From assembly GCA_014729565.1 (NCBI GenBank), contig WJJR01000523.1, positions 1 through 9,094 of the forward strand: DNA of 9,094 nt. Reading direction: 5' to 3'. The stretch's first letter is position 1; each line of letters opens with the position of its first letter. This document shows positions 1 through 6,526 of this stretch, in pieces. This stretch comes from Candidatus Zixiibacteriota bacterium (lineage in GTDB: Bacteria; Zixibacteria; MSB-5A5; WJJR01). The position numbers and the translations under genes were made by a program. The notes beneath the pieces are model-generated. The model searched no databases. It was not told the origin of the DNA and saw only the letters and a program-made list of their open reading frames with translations.

Positions 1-703
1 CCAACGCCGCTGCGATAACGACCACCGCATACTCCATCCGCGCGCCCGAACGTCCCAGTATCACTGCCAATGTGCGTTTGCCGGTCTGACGATCCGTGTC
101 GATGTCGCGCAAATTGTTCACCACCAGAATAGCGACCGCCAACAGCCCCATCGGAATACTCAAAAGAACAGCCGTCATTGTCACCGTCAGTGTCTGCACG
201 TAGTAGGTTCCCACAACGGCCGCCACACCGAAGAAGATGAACACAAACAATTCGCCCAAACCCCGATACCCGTACGGAAACGGTCCCCCGGTATACAGAA
301 TCGCCGCAACAATCCCCAAGACACCGATCGCCAGAATCGGCCAGCCACCCCGCCAGATCAGCAGCACACCAACGATGACCGACAGTCCAATAACGGTAAA
401 CAGCGCACGCCGCATCTGTGTGGGTGTGACATATCCCGCCTGTGTGACACGCAGTGGTCCAAGTCGCTCGGAGGTGTCGACACCACGCTGAAAATCAAAC
501 AGATCGTTGGAGAAGTTGGCGGCAATCTGAAGCAGAATGGCGCCCACCACCGCGCCGATTGCCGCCCACAGATGAAAACCCCCGTCACGCCATGCGAGCG
601 ATGTCCCCACCAGCACCGGCGACACCGCCGCCCAGAGTGTTTTCGGTCGCGATGCCTGCAACCACACCCAGGCACGCGACGGTGTTGCGGGAGCATCGTT
701 CAT
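1..703 (-). CDS. menA: 1,4-dihydroxy-2-naphthoate prenyltransferase MenA (partial, C-terminus outside window)
   Basis: Transfers a polyprenyl chain to 1,4-dihydroxy-2-naphthoate, giving demethylmenaquinone; a multi-pass inner-membrane enzyme of the UbiA family. The minus-strand frame stays open for 234 codons to the window edge; family members are near 300 residues, so the last quarter is missing. It matches MenA closely: SRPKTLWAAVSPVLVG (residues 18-33), the first Asp-rich motif NDLFDFQRGVD (66-76), LGPLRVTQ (81-88), PYGYRGLGELFVFIFFG (143-159), and the second Asp-rich motif NNLRDIDTDRQTGKRTLAV (196-214). These Asp clusters bind the prenyl diphosphate through Mg2+. Long hydrophobic stretches around 45-63, 100-136, 151-170 and 176-196 fit membrane helices. 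It starts 21 nt after the menB stop as last gene of the men cluster seen here. An in-frame ATG three codons earlier (position 712) is equally possible; neither has a clear Shine-Dalgarno, suggesting coupling to menB. Confidence 0.95.
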   Translation of the reverse strand, partial: MNDAPATPSRAWVWLQASRPKTLWAAVSPVLVGTSLAWRDGGFHLWAAIGAVVGAILLQIAANFSNDLFDFQRGVDTSERLGPLRVTQAGYVTPTQMRRALFTVIGLSVIVGVLLIWRGGWPILAIGVLGIVAAILYTGGPFPYGYRGLGELFVFIFFGVAAVVGTYYVQTLTVTMTAVLLSIPMGLLAVAILVVNNLRDIDTDRQTGKRTLAVILGRSGARMEYAVVVIAAAL

Positions 704-724
704 GGCCGGCATCAATTCTGCACA

Positions 725-1546
725 CTAAGGAAGTCGCGGATACTTGCTGAAATCAGGTTTGCGCTTCTCCAGAAATGCGTTCTTCCCTTCCTGCGCTTCT
801 TCGCTCATGTAAAACAACAACGTCGTATTCCCCGCCAATTCCTGCAGTCCCGCCTGCCCATCGCAATCGGCATTGAAGGCCGCCTTCAGACACCGAATCG
901 CCATGGGGCTGTTGGCCAGAATCTCGCGGCACCACTGCACGGTTTCCTCTTCCAATTTGTCCAGCGGCACAACAGCGTTCACCAAGCCCATGTCCAGTGC
1001 CTGCTGGGCATCGTACTGACGGCACAGATACCAGATCTCCCGCGCCTTCTTCTGTCCAACGATGCGCGCCATGTACGACGCGCCAAAGCCGGCATCGAAA
1101 CTGCCGACCTTCGGACCGGTCTGTCCAAACCGTGCATTGTCGGCGGCGATGGTCAGATCGCAGAGGAGATGCAACACATGCCCGCCGCCAATCGCATATC
1201 CTGCCACCATCGCGATAATCGGCTTGGGAAAACTGCGCATCAGCCGCTGCACGTCGAGCGCGTTCAAACGCGGGATACCGTGATCGTCGACATAACCCGC
1301 ATTGCCGCGCACACTCTGATCGCCCCCCGAACAAAACGCATCCGGCCCCTCCCCGGTCAGAATCACCACACCGATCGCCGGATCCTCGCGTGCGTCGTGT
1401 AGCGCTGCGGTCATGTCGAACAATGTCTGCGGGCGAAACGCGTTGCGCACACGCGGACGATTGATTGTGATCTTCGCGATTCCCTCCGCCTTGTCATAAC
1501 GGATGTCGGGGTACTCTCCGGCAGATGTCCAGTTGATGGAAGCCAT
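725..1546 (-). CDS. menB: 1,4-dihydroxy-2-naphthoyl-CoA synthase MenB
   Basis: Crotonase-fold enzyme that cyclises o-succinylbenzoyl-CoA to 1,4-dihydroxy-2-naphthoyl-CoA in the cytoplasm. It is 273 residues, full length for the family. Visible hallmarks: oxyanion-hole segments SGGDQ (73-77) and GYAIGGGH (116-123), GQTGPKVGSFDAGFGASYMARIVGQKKAREIW (141-172), NADCDGQAGLQELAGN (225-240), and the signature C-terminus PDFSKYPRLP. In E. coli MenB bicarbonate is held by Gln154, Gly156 and Trp184; the equivalents here appear to be Gln142, Gly144 and Trp172, so this should be the bicarbonate-dependent type. The catalytic Asp of GSFD is residue 151. The start ATG is fixed by AGGAG at 1556-1560, nine bases upstream. 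The 91-nt gap to menH is the widest inside the operon and carries repeats. Confidence 0.97.
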   Translation of the reverse strand: MASINWTSAGEYPDIRYDKAEGIAKITINRPRVRNAFRPQTLFDMTAALHDAREDPAIGVVILTGEGPDAFCSGGDQSVRGNAGYVDDHGIPRLNALDVQRLMRSFPKPIIAMVAGYAIGGGHVLHLLCDLTIAADNARFGQTGPKVGSFDAGFGASYMARIVGQKKAREIWYLCRQYDAQQALDMGLVNAVVPLDKLEEETVQWCREILANSPMAIRCLKAAFNADCDGQAGLQELAGNTTLLFYMSEEAQEGKNAFLEKRKPDFSKYPRLP

Positions 1547-1560
1547 ATGTCGTCACTCCT

Positions 1561-1600
1561 ATCAATTCGTCAATGCACTCATCAATTCGTATACCGGTAT
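1561..1600 (-). promoter_or_regulatory. menB leader: tandem decamer repeat plus perfect palindrome
   Basis: Just upstream of the menB Shine-Dalgarno, the decamer ACGAATTGAT (minus strand) occurs twice, at 1581-1590 and 1561-1570, exactly 20 bp apart, about two helical turns. It is preceded by the perfect 10-bp palindrome ATACCGGTAT at 1591-1600. The nearer repeat directly abuts the AGGAG sequence. The layout could be an operator or an internal control element, but no matching family is recognised and no convincing promoter boxes are seen. The repeats are read directly from the sequence; the regulatory role is inference. Confidence 0.35.
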
Positions 1601-1637
1601 CCAATCTGTAGAGCACAGAGAGAGGATTCAACCCACT

Positions 1638-2465
1638 TCAATAGGCCGTATCACCCAGAAAATCGCGCACACACGCCACAGTGGCCACGGGCTGCTCCCA
1701 ATACGCCGAGTGCCCGGTATTGGCGATAATACGAAAGCGCGCATTTGGCAGGACGGCGCTCATTGACAGTCCGATCTCGGTGAATTTTCGATCTTCCTCC
1801 CCAACCATAACCAGCGTCGGAATGCTCACCGTAGGCAGTTGATCATGCAGCGGCGGCTGCGCGCCGGTCCCCATGCCCCACAGGCTCAGTCCCAAGCCGT
1901 CGGCTGTGTTTCGCAGACGCAGTGTACGCATCCGTGAGCGCTTCTCAACCGGCAATCGCCGGTGTCCTGCGAAAATGGGATTGGCGTCCCATTCATCAGT
2001 GAACTTTTCGACCCCGATCTCCTGAATACGATTCGCCAGCGCATCATCACTTCGGCGCCGTTCCGCGCGCTGACTCTCATCAGCAATGCCCGGCGAGGCA
2101 CTTTCCAGAACCAGATGTGTGAGTGTGTGCGGATGCCGCACAGCATACTGCAACGCCAACCGTCCACCCATCGAGTACCCCCAGAGAATTGCGGGGGCAA
2201 TGTGCAGTTCATTCATTAACGCCGCCAACTGATCGGCAACGACCGGCAATTGGAACGCGTCGACATTGTCGGAACAACGCGTGTCACCGTGTCCCGGCAG
2301 ATCAACCGCAATACACCGATACTCATCACGTAGTTGATCGATGACCTCCTCCCACACGGCTGCACATCCGGTGAAGCCATGCAGCAGGACAATGACCGGC
2401 CGGCCGTTGTCGCCCCGGTCAATGACATTCCAGTGGCAGTGTCCGGTGGTCACAATCGCAGTCAT
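1638..2465 (-). CDS. menH: SHCHC synthase MenH (alpha/beta-hydrolase fold)
   Basis: Removes pyruvate from SEPHCHC, the MenD product, to give 2-succinyl-6-hydroxy-2,4-cyclohexadiene-1-carboxylate (SHCHC). It is a 275-residue alpha/beta-hydrolase: oxyanion segment VLLHGFTG (26-33), DLPGHGDT (55-62), nucleophile elbow GYSMGGRLAL (96-105) with Ser98, acid Asp225 in GEEDRKF, and His252 in NTGHSAYWEQP. The Tyr-Ser-Met-Gly-Gly-Arg elbow and the following ESASPGI segment (121-127) are typical of MenH rather than generic hydrolases; Arg102 matches the substrate-binding Arg90 of E. coli MenH. The ATG overlaps the menD stop as ATGA (2462-2465), implying translational coupling, and no separate ribosome binding site is evident. 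Adjacency to menD makes the assignment firm despite the broad superfamily. Confidence 0.93.
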   Translation of the reverse strand: MTAIVTTGHCHWNVIDRGDNGRPVIVLLHGFTGCAAVWEEVIDQLRDEYRCIAVDLPGHGDTRCSDNVDAFQLPVVADQLAALMNELHIAPAILWGYSMGGRLALQYAVRHPHTLTHLVLESASPGIADESQRAERRRSDDALANRIQEIGVEKFTDEWDANPIFAGHRRLPVEKRSRMRTLRLRNTADGLGLSLWGMGTGAQPPLHDQLPTVSIPTLVMVGEEDRKFTEIGLSMSAVLPNARFRIIANTGHSAYWEQPVATVACVRDFLGDTAY

Positions 2466-4249
2466 AGGTTGATTAAGTCCAGTTCATTTATCATTGCGAC
2501 AATCGACTCACTGGTCTTGTACGTGTCATGCCGATTGGTCTGCACTTCTATCAACGTCGAACCGACATGCCCAAGGCTGTCATGGAACGCCTTCCGGAAG
2601 CCCTCGGTGTTTGTCGGCGCTGCATGCGGAATTCCCAGGAAATGGGCCAGGCTGTGGAACGTGCGTCCGTGCGGCATGGCAATCAACGCTTCGAACATCG
2701 CGTCGTACCGGGCCAGTGGCAGAAATGAAAAGATCCCACCGCCGTTGTTGTTCAAAAGGACAATCGAAACATTCAGATCACGCTGCAGCAACAGATACAA
2801 CCCGGCGATATCATGCAGAAACGACACATCACCAATGATCAATACAACCCGCCGCCGCGAGGCCGCCGCCGCGCCCATGGCGGTCGATACTACGCCGTCG
2901 ATGCCATTTGCCCCACGGTTGAAGATCACTTGGAGATTGATGTCGCGCTGCGACGCATAGCTTTCCGCCATACGAATCGGCAGGCTGTTGCCGAGCATGA
3001 CAATTGAATTGCTTTCAACCGCATCGAAGACATCAGCGACAACCGCACCCTCAAACATATCATCTCTCGAAGTGAAGTCGTTTCGGAGTGCAACGTCCAC
3101 GCGCCGATTAGCCCCTGTCCATACAGCGGTGTATGCGTCATTAGAGGACCCACGGCCGGCAAGCCGATCGACCAGCAGTTGCGCGACATCATGTGGGCGT
3201 CCGCTGATCTGCCGCGTGCTGTGCTTGTACGGATCCGCAATCGGACGTCCGTCGGCGACGATGACATGCTCGCGCGGTAACTGCGCATCAAGCCACTGGT
3301 TTAATGCCTTCGACGTGGGCAAACCACCAAAACGGACAACCAGATCCGGTTGTGCCGCCGCTGCGAATTCCGCATGACGTACCAGCAGATCGGCGTGCGC
3401 GACAATGCGTGCGTCATGAGACTCGCTGCATCGCAACTGTGACGCCACATCGGCAATCAACGGTATCCCGGCAGCAGCCGAGAGCCGTGCCACCGATTCC
3501 AACACCGTCTCATTGATCGGACCAGCAATAAACAGACAACGCTCAGCCGCACCGATCAGATCACCCAATTGATTCACGTGGTCGACATCGGGTGTCGGAT
3601 GGGCAATGTAATCGTATCGTTCATCATGACCCGCCGAAAACGGGACACTCGGGATCGAGGGCGGTGGCGGATCAAACTGCTCCACGAATTCCGGATCGGG
3701 CACCAGTGGCTCTCGGAAGGGCGTATTCAATTGCACCGGACCGGCCGGCCAATCAGTCGCTGTCCGAAACGCACGCTCAGCCTCCGCCGACCACTGGGAT
3801 GCAATCTCGGGTTGCGCGGCGTCGGGCGTGGGGAGTGTCGCCGACAGTTTCGCGTACCGTCCGTACAACTCCTCCTGATTAATCGTTTGCGGTGCGCCGC
3901 AACCGTGCAGTTCCGCCGGACGGTCGGCGGTGAGAATGATCAACGGCATATGCGTTAGAAACGATTCGATCACCGCCGGATAGTAGTTGGCGCCGGCGGT
4001 TCCGGATGTGCAGATCAGGACCGTCGGCCGCCGCGAAATCTTGGTCGCACCCATCGCGAAAAACGCCGCCGATCGTTCGTCGGAGTGCATCCACACGCGC
4101 AACGACGTGTAATCCGACACTGCCAGCACCAACGGCGCACAGCGCGCGCCGGACGACACGACAACGTCGCAAATTCCCAACTCGACCAATCGTGCCAACA
4201 AACTCCGGGCACAGGCGAGATTTGCGTGAGCGACGTCGTGTGTTTTCAA
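2462..4249 (-). CDS. menD: SEPHCHC synthase MenD (ThDP-dependent)
   Basis: Thiamine-diphosphate enzyme that decarboxylates 2-oxoglutarate and adds the resulting unit to isochorismate, giving SEPHCHC. With a TTG start at 4249 it is 595 residues, slightly above the usual 550-580. Seen in order: substrate loop VSSGARCAPL (31-40), DERSAAFFAMGATK (57-70) with Glu58 as the ThDP-activating Glu, TSGTAGANYYPAVIE (81-95), LTADRPAELHGCGAPQTI (106-123), GNSLPIRMAE (420-429), FNRGANGIDGVVSTAMG (443-459), and the ThDP/Mg site GDVSFLHD (473-480) through LNNNGGGIFSFLP (499-511). The TTG overlaps the menF stop as TTGA and brings the alignment to the normal MenD N-terminus. The frame stays open upstream to 4420, but that part lies inside menF and does not resemble MenD. 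Oddity: the usual PGSRSTPL loop reads SGARCAPL, keeping Arg36. Confidence 0.95.
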   Translation of the reverse strand: MKTHDVAHANLACARSLLARLVELGICDVVVSSGARCAPLVLAVSDYTSLRVWMHSDERSAAFFAMGATKISRRPTVLICTSGTAGANYYPAVIESFLTHMPLIILTADRPAELHGCGAPQTINQEELYGRYAKLSATLPTPDAAQPEIASQWSAEAERAFRTATDWPAGPVQLNTPFREPLVPDPEFVEQFDPPPPSIPSVPFSAGHDERYDYIAHPTPDVDHVNQLGDLIGAAERCLFIAGPINETVLESVARLSAAAGIPLIADVASQLRCSESHDARIVAHADLLVRHAEFAAAAQPDLVVRFGGLPTSKALNQWLDAQLPREHVIVADGRPIADPYKHSTRQISGRPHDVAQLLVDRLAGRGSSNDAYTAVWTGANRRVDVALRNDFTSRDDMFEGAVVADVFDAVESNSIVMLGNSLPIRMAESYASQRDINLQVIFNRGANGIDGVVSTAMGAAAASRRRVVLIIGDVSFLHDIAGLYLLLQRDLNVSIVLLNNNGGGIFSFLPLARYDAMFEALIAMPHGRTFHSLAHFLGIPHAAPTNTEGFRKAFHDSLGHVGSTLIEVQTNRHDTYKTSESIVAMINELDLINL

Positions 4250-5667
4250 CGCTGAACAATCTTGAGTATGGACTGCGCCTTGGCGTCCGTTTCGGCCCAT
4301 TCGCGATCCGGCAACGATCCGTTGACAATCCCGGCGCCGGTAAACATTCGCACATCCCGCCCGGCAACCAGGGCCGAGCGAATCCCCACGGCGAATTCGG
4401 CCGTACCGCGACCGATCCACCCCACCGGCCCCGCATACCAGCCGCGGCCCTCCGGTTCCAACCGCCGAATGGCTGCCAACGCCGCCGCGCGCGGCGTTCC
4501 TCCCACCGCGGGTGTCGGATGCAGTTGGCTGACCACGTCGGCGTACGATACACCGTCACGCAGCGTGGCACGCGCACTGGTGACCAAATGCTGCACCGTC
4601 GGCAAACGCATCAGCCAGGGCTCCCCGCCGACGTCGGTGTGAGTGCACAACCCCCGCAGCGTCTCCACAATCCCTTCGATGACGTAGCCATGCTCACGGC
4701 GGTCCTTCATGCTGTTCAGCAGATCACGCGAGAGGGCTTCATCGCGCTCCGGGTCGGAATCACGTGCCACTGTACCCGCAATGCAGTCGGTATCGACATC
4801 CCGTCCGGCCAGTCTCACCAACCGCTCCGGTGTGGCACTGAGAAATGTCTCGCCTGCCCCCAATTCGAAACCGAAGCAGTACGATCCCTCCGATACATCG
4901 CGCAGCCGACCCACCAACGCCCAGGGTGAGAATTCCTCGTCGGAGTGCCAGTGAATCGAGCGGGACAGCACAACTTTCTGCAACTCCTCGGTTGCGATCA
5001 TCCGCAGCGCCTCGTCGACCATGCCCTGCCACTGCGCAACGTCGATTCCTCGCTCTATCTGCCGACCGGATGGAATCGCCGGTGATGGCACACTGCCGTT
5101 CGGCCAATAGTGTTCGGCCATCTGCTCCAATCGGCTCATGACGTCCGGCGGGGAATCAGACGGTGACACACACAGCGTCACGATCAGGTGGGCGTGTGTC
5201 GTATCCGAGTGCAAAAGCGCCTCAGGCAACACAAAGTGAGCATCGCCAAATGACAACCAGGCATCGGGCTGACGTGATCGGGGATCAAACGCCGCGCCGC
5301 CGAACAGCCGTGGATGCGCAACAGGTGGCACATCAGCGGCACATTCGATACGCGAAAGCAGATCAGCCGCTTGTGTGAGAGCATCATGCAGCGACATTGC
5401 GCCGGTTGTCCGAACCGTCGCGGCCGACCCGGCCCCGCCATATTGTTCGGTGCTCCACCGCGAACGCCAGAAAATCTGTGGATACCCGGTCTGAGCGGCC
5501 AGCCACGGGAGGGGATCAACTCGCTTCTCCAACAACCACCCAACCACCAGCAGCCGGTCCTCGCCCGACGCATCCGCCTCTCGGCACACGTTGCCAACAG
5601 CCTGTCGCTGCTGGCTCGTCAGCGAACCGGTCGAATTGGTTGTCACGTCGGTGGCCGATGTCCGCAT
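4246..5667 (-). CDS. menF: menaquinone-specific isochorismate synthase MenF
   Basis: Converts chorismate to isochorismate, the committed step of the pathway, with Mg2+. From the ATG at 5667 it has 473 residues. The C-terminal chorismate-binding domain is well preserved: QKVVLSR (230-236) with Lys231 as the probable base, FLSATPERLVRL (275-286) with Glu281 as the probable acid (50 residues apart, as Lys190/Glu240 in E. coli MenF), CIAGTVAR (295-302), EHGYVIEGIVETLRG (325-339), LHPTPAVGGTPRAAAL (382-397), WYAGPVGW (410-417) and MFTGAGIV (441-448). The N-terminal 200 residues are divergent, as usual. Salicylate or anthranilate synthase is unlikely because menD follows in a TTGA overlap. I chose this start because GGGGAA lies four bases upstream; a GTG at 5778 would add 37 residues that look non-coding and lacks a ribosome binding site. 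Confidence 0.93.
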   Translation of the reverse strand: MRTSATDVTTNSTGSLTSQQRQAVGNVCREADASGEDRLLVVGWLLEKRVDPLPWLAAQTGYPQIFWRSRWSTEQYGGAGSAATVRTTGAMSLHDALTQAADLLSRIECAADVPPVAHPRLFGGAAFDPRSRQPDAWLSFGDAHFVLPEALLHSDTTHAHLIVTLCVSPSDSPPDVMSRLEQMAEHYWPNGSVPSPAIPSGRQIERGIDVAQWQGMVDEALRMIATEELQKVVLSRSIHWHSDEEFSPWALVGRLRDVSEGSYCFGFELGAGETFLSATPERLVRLAGRDVDTDCIAGTVARDSDPERDEALSRDLLNSMKDRREHGYVIEGIVETLRGLCTHTDVGGEPWLMRLPTVQHLVTSARATLRDGVSYADVVSQLHPTPAVGGTPRAAALAAIRRLEPEGRGWYAGPVGWIGRGTAEFAVGIRSALVAGRDVRMFTGAGIVNGSLPDREWAETDAKAQSILKIVQR

Positions 5668-5680
5668 CTGTTTCCCCGCA

Positions 5681-5727
5681 ATTGACGTCCGACCCGAATG
5701 ACCGTTGCCGTCACGGTCAACGTCAAT
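5681..5727 (-). promoter_or_regulatory. menF leader two-tier stem-loop next to the ribosome binding site
   Basis: Read on the minus strand, ATTGACGT (5727-5720) pairs perfectly with ACGTCAAT (5688-5681). Enclosed is a second perfect stem, TGACCGT (5719-5713) with ACGGTCA (5705-5699), over the loop GACGGCA, leaving a one-sided 10-nt bulge. The outer stem ends three bases before GGGGAA, the menF Shine-Dalgarno, so folding could affect ribosome access. There is no U-tract, so it is not a standard terminator. The pairing is seen directly; control of translation is inference. Confidence 0.45.
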
Positions 5728-5735
5728 CCTTAGCG

Positions 5736-5765
5736 AACATACGTATCGCCTGGCCTGCGGTTCAA
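5736..5765 (-). promoter_or_regulatory. possible sigma-70-type promoter for menF
   Basis: TTGAAC (5765-5760) and TATGTT (5741-5736) on the minus strand are separated by 18 bp and each match the housekeeping consensus at four of six positions. Transcription would begin near 5729, just before the leader stem-loop and about 60 nt upstream of the menF ATG. The match is modest and sequences this good arise by chance, so this is only the best candidate I see in the 5668-5835 stretch. Confidence 0.25.
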
Positions 5766-5835
5766 CTGGATCGCACACCAGGAGCGGGGCAGATTCGATC
5801 TGTGCTGTCGGGTGATTCGCGAATCTCGATTCAAT

Positions 5836-6122
5836 GGACCAGCCCGTCCTGGGAAGACGGGCCGGTCCTTGGGCGTGGGAGAATCAGATAACCGGGCCCG
5901 GGGATCCGGCCCACGGCACTTGTGGGACGTGGATCAGCGAGAGATCCCGGGCCCGGTAGGCCCAAATGAGAGTCGTGTCCTTCGTCGGTGGCCAGGATCC
6001 TATCCCAGCCACTCCCCCCCGGGAGAACTGAACACTACCCTCTCTGGCATGCGGCGAAGGACTCACGAGCAGCCTAGCAGCGTCTCTCGGACTGGCGAGA
6101 GAACTAAGACGCGGGCTAGACC
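5836..6122 (-). ncRNA. candidate structured non-coding RNA, family not recognised
   Basis: This block has no credible ORF but folds into a series of strong helices on the minus strand. Helix A: 6122-6115 with 6078-6071 (8 bp), topped by 6112-6109/6083-6080 and 6101-6096/6089-6084. Helix B: 6062-6055 with 5984-5977 (8 bp), extendable by 6068-6065/5976-5973; it encloses helix C (6025-6021/6016-6012) and helix D (6012-6002/5998-5988, 11 bp, loop AGG), which share base 6012. Helix F: 5965-5960/5874-5869 encloses helix E, 5957-5943/5906-5891 (15 bp, one bulged C), capped by 5926-5922/5914-5910. Helix G: 5868-5856/5848-5836 (13 bp, 7-nt loop). The non-Watson-Crick pairs (two each in A and D, one in G) are G-U on the minus strand but A-C mismatches on the plus strand, fixing orientation. 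It could be a free RNA or the far upstream part of the menF leader. I saw no U-tract after helix G and none of the signatures of RNase P RNA, tmRNA, SRP RNA or tRNA. Confidence 0.6.
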
Positions 6123-6159
6123 ATCAAATCAGCCCACACACATGTCCACCCTACAATTC

Positions 6160-6175
6160 CACAACTGTCATGCCA
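6160..6175 (-). promoter_or_regulatory. weak sigma-54-like or sigma-70-like element upstream of the RNA candidate
   Basis: On the minus strand TTGGCATG-ACAG-TTGT resembles the sigma-54 layout TGGCACG-N4-TTGC with correct spacing, but the key GC of the -12 box reads GT. The same TTGGCA also sits 17 bp before TAGGGT, a poor sigma-70 pair. Either would start transcription some 20-30 nt upstream of the first helix of the RNA candidate. The match is imperfect, so treat it as a pointer only. Confidence 0.2.
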
Positions 6176-6358
6176 ACCACTCGCATTTTTCTTCGAGCCT
6201 CAGACTTAATCAAGTAAGGCATTGATAAGCAACATCTTAAAAATTTACTGCGGTGACTCTCGGGGATAAATAGATAGCAAGCGCAGATGAAAATCAACAA
6301 CTATCTGCGATTTCGAGGGCACAACTCGACGACTACGCTGAAAATCAATGACTTACGA

Positions 6359-6372
6359 CGCATTATAATGCG
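6359..6372. repeat. perfect 14-bp palindrome containing TATAAT
   Basis: CGCATTATAATGCG is its own reverse complement over all 14 bases. It lies in the AT-rich non-coding stretch and its centre contains TATAAT, so it could be an operator overlapping a -10 box; no convincing -35 box accompanies it. Confidence 0.4.
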
Positions 6373-6423
6373 ATACATCCAACATGTCCGGAACGTCAAA
6401 CTAAAACACTACAGCACAACGCC

Positions 6424-6449
6424 TTGTATCGCTGGTATCCGCGATACAA
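6424..6449. repeat. perfect 9-bp inverted repeat (8-nt spacer)
   Basis: TTGTATCGC (6424-6432) and GCGATACAA (6441-6449) are exact reverse complements around an 8-base spacer. It lies 78 bp beyond the stop of the ATPase-like gene. On the minus strand it is followed after about 15 bases by TTTT only, so it is a poor intrinsic terminator; a protein-binding dyad or an mRNA 3' stem-loop are both possible. Confidence 0.45.
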
Positions 6450-6526
6450 TACTCGCCCCCCGATGGAATCCCCAATGGCTTCCACCACGAGAACATTACG
6501 TCACAGTACAAACTTGGGCAATCCTG

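Larger units (their letters stand above)
6123..6526. other. AT-rich non-coding stretch with several perfect inverted repeats
   Basis: About 400 bases between the ATPase-like gene and the RNA candidate show no believable coding frame; a 95-codon plus-strand frame lacks a ribosome binding site and family resemblance. Composition is noticeably more AT-rich than the flanking genes. Structures seen: inverted repeat CGCAGAT/ATCTGCG (6282-6288 and 6303-6309), the decamer TGAAAATCAA twice (6288-6297 and 6339-6348), and the palindrome and inverted repeat annotated separately. No canonical terminator follows the ATPase-like gene. Confidence 0.5.

Noticed and set aside
572..1402. Long plus-strand frame opposite menB
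   Set aside because: Antisense shadow of the well-conserved menB; the translation has no recognisable domain.
4250..4420. 57-residue N-terminal extension of the menD frame
   Set aside because: It lies entirely within the conserved C-terminal coding part of menF in another frame, is Arg/Cys-rich and shares nothing with MenD N-termini.
5668..5778. Upstream GTG start for menF
   Set aside because: No ribosome binding site before it, the extra residues look non-coding, and the stretch holds a perfect leader stem-loop; the ATG at 5667 has GGGGAA at good distance.
5836..5868. Intrinsic terminator formed by the strong 13-bp hairpin
   Set aside because: Neither strand has a U-run after the stem, so rho-independent termination is not supported.
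5836..6122. RNase P RNA, tmRNA, SRP RNA, 6S RNA or tRNA
   Set aside because: No GAGGAAAGUCC or ACAGAA..GGCUUA core of RNase P, no tRNA-like end or Ala-Ala tag of tmRNA, no GGAAG-type SRP tip, no single long hairpin with central bulge as in 6S, no T-loop GTTCRA.
5812..6225. 137-codon plus-strand frame across the RNA candidate
   Set aside because: No ribosome binding site or family resemblance, and the base pairing with minus-strand wobbles explains the sequence better.
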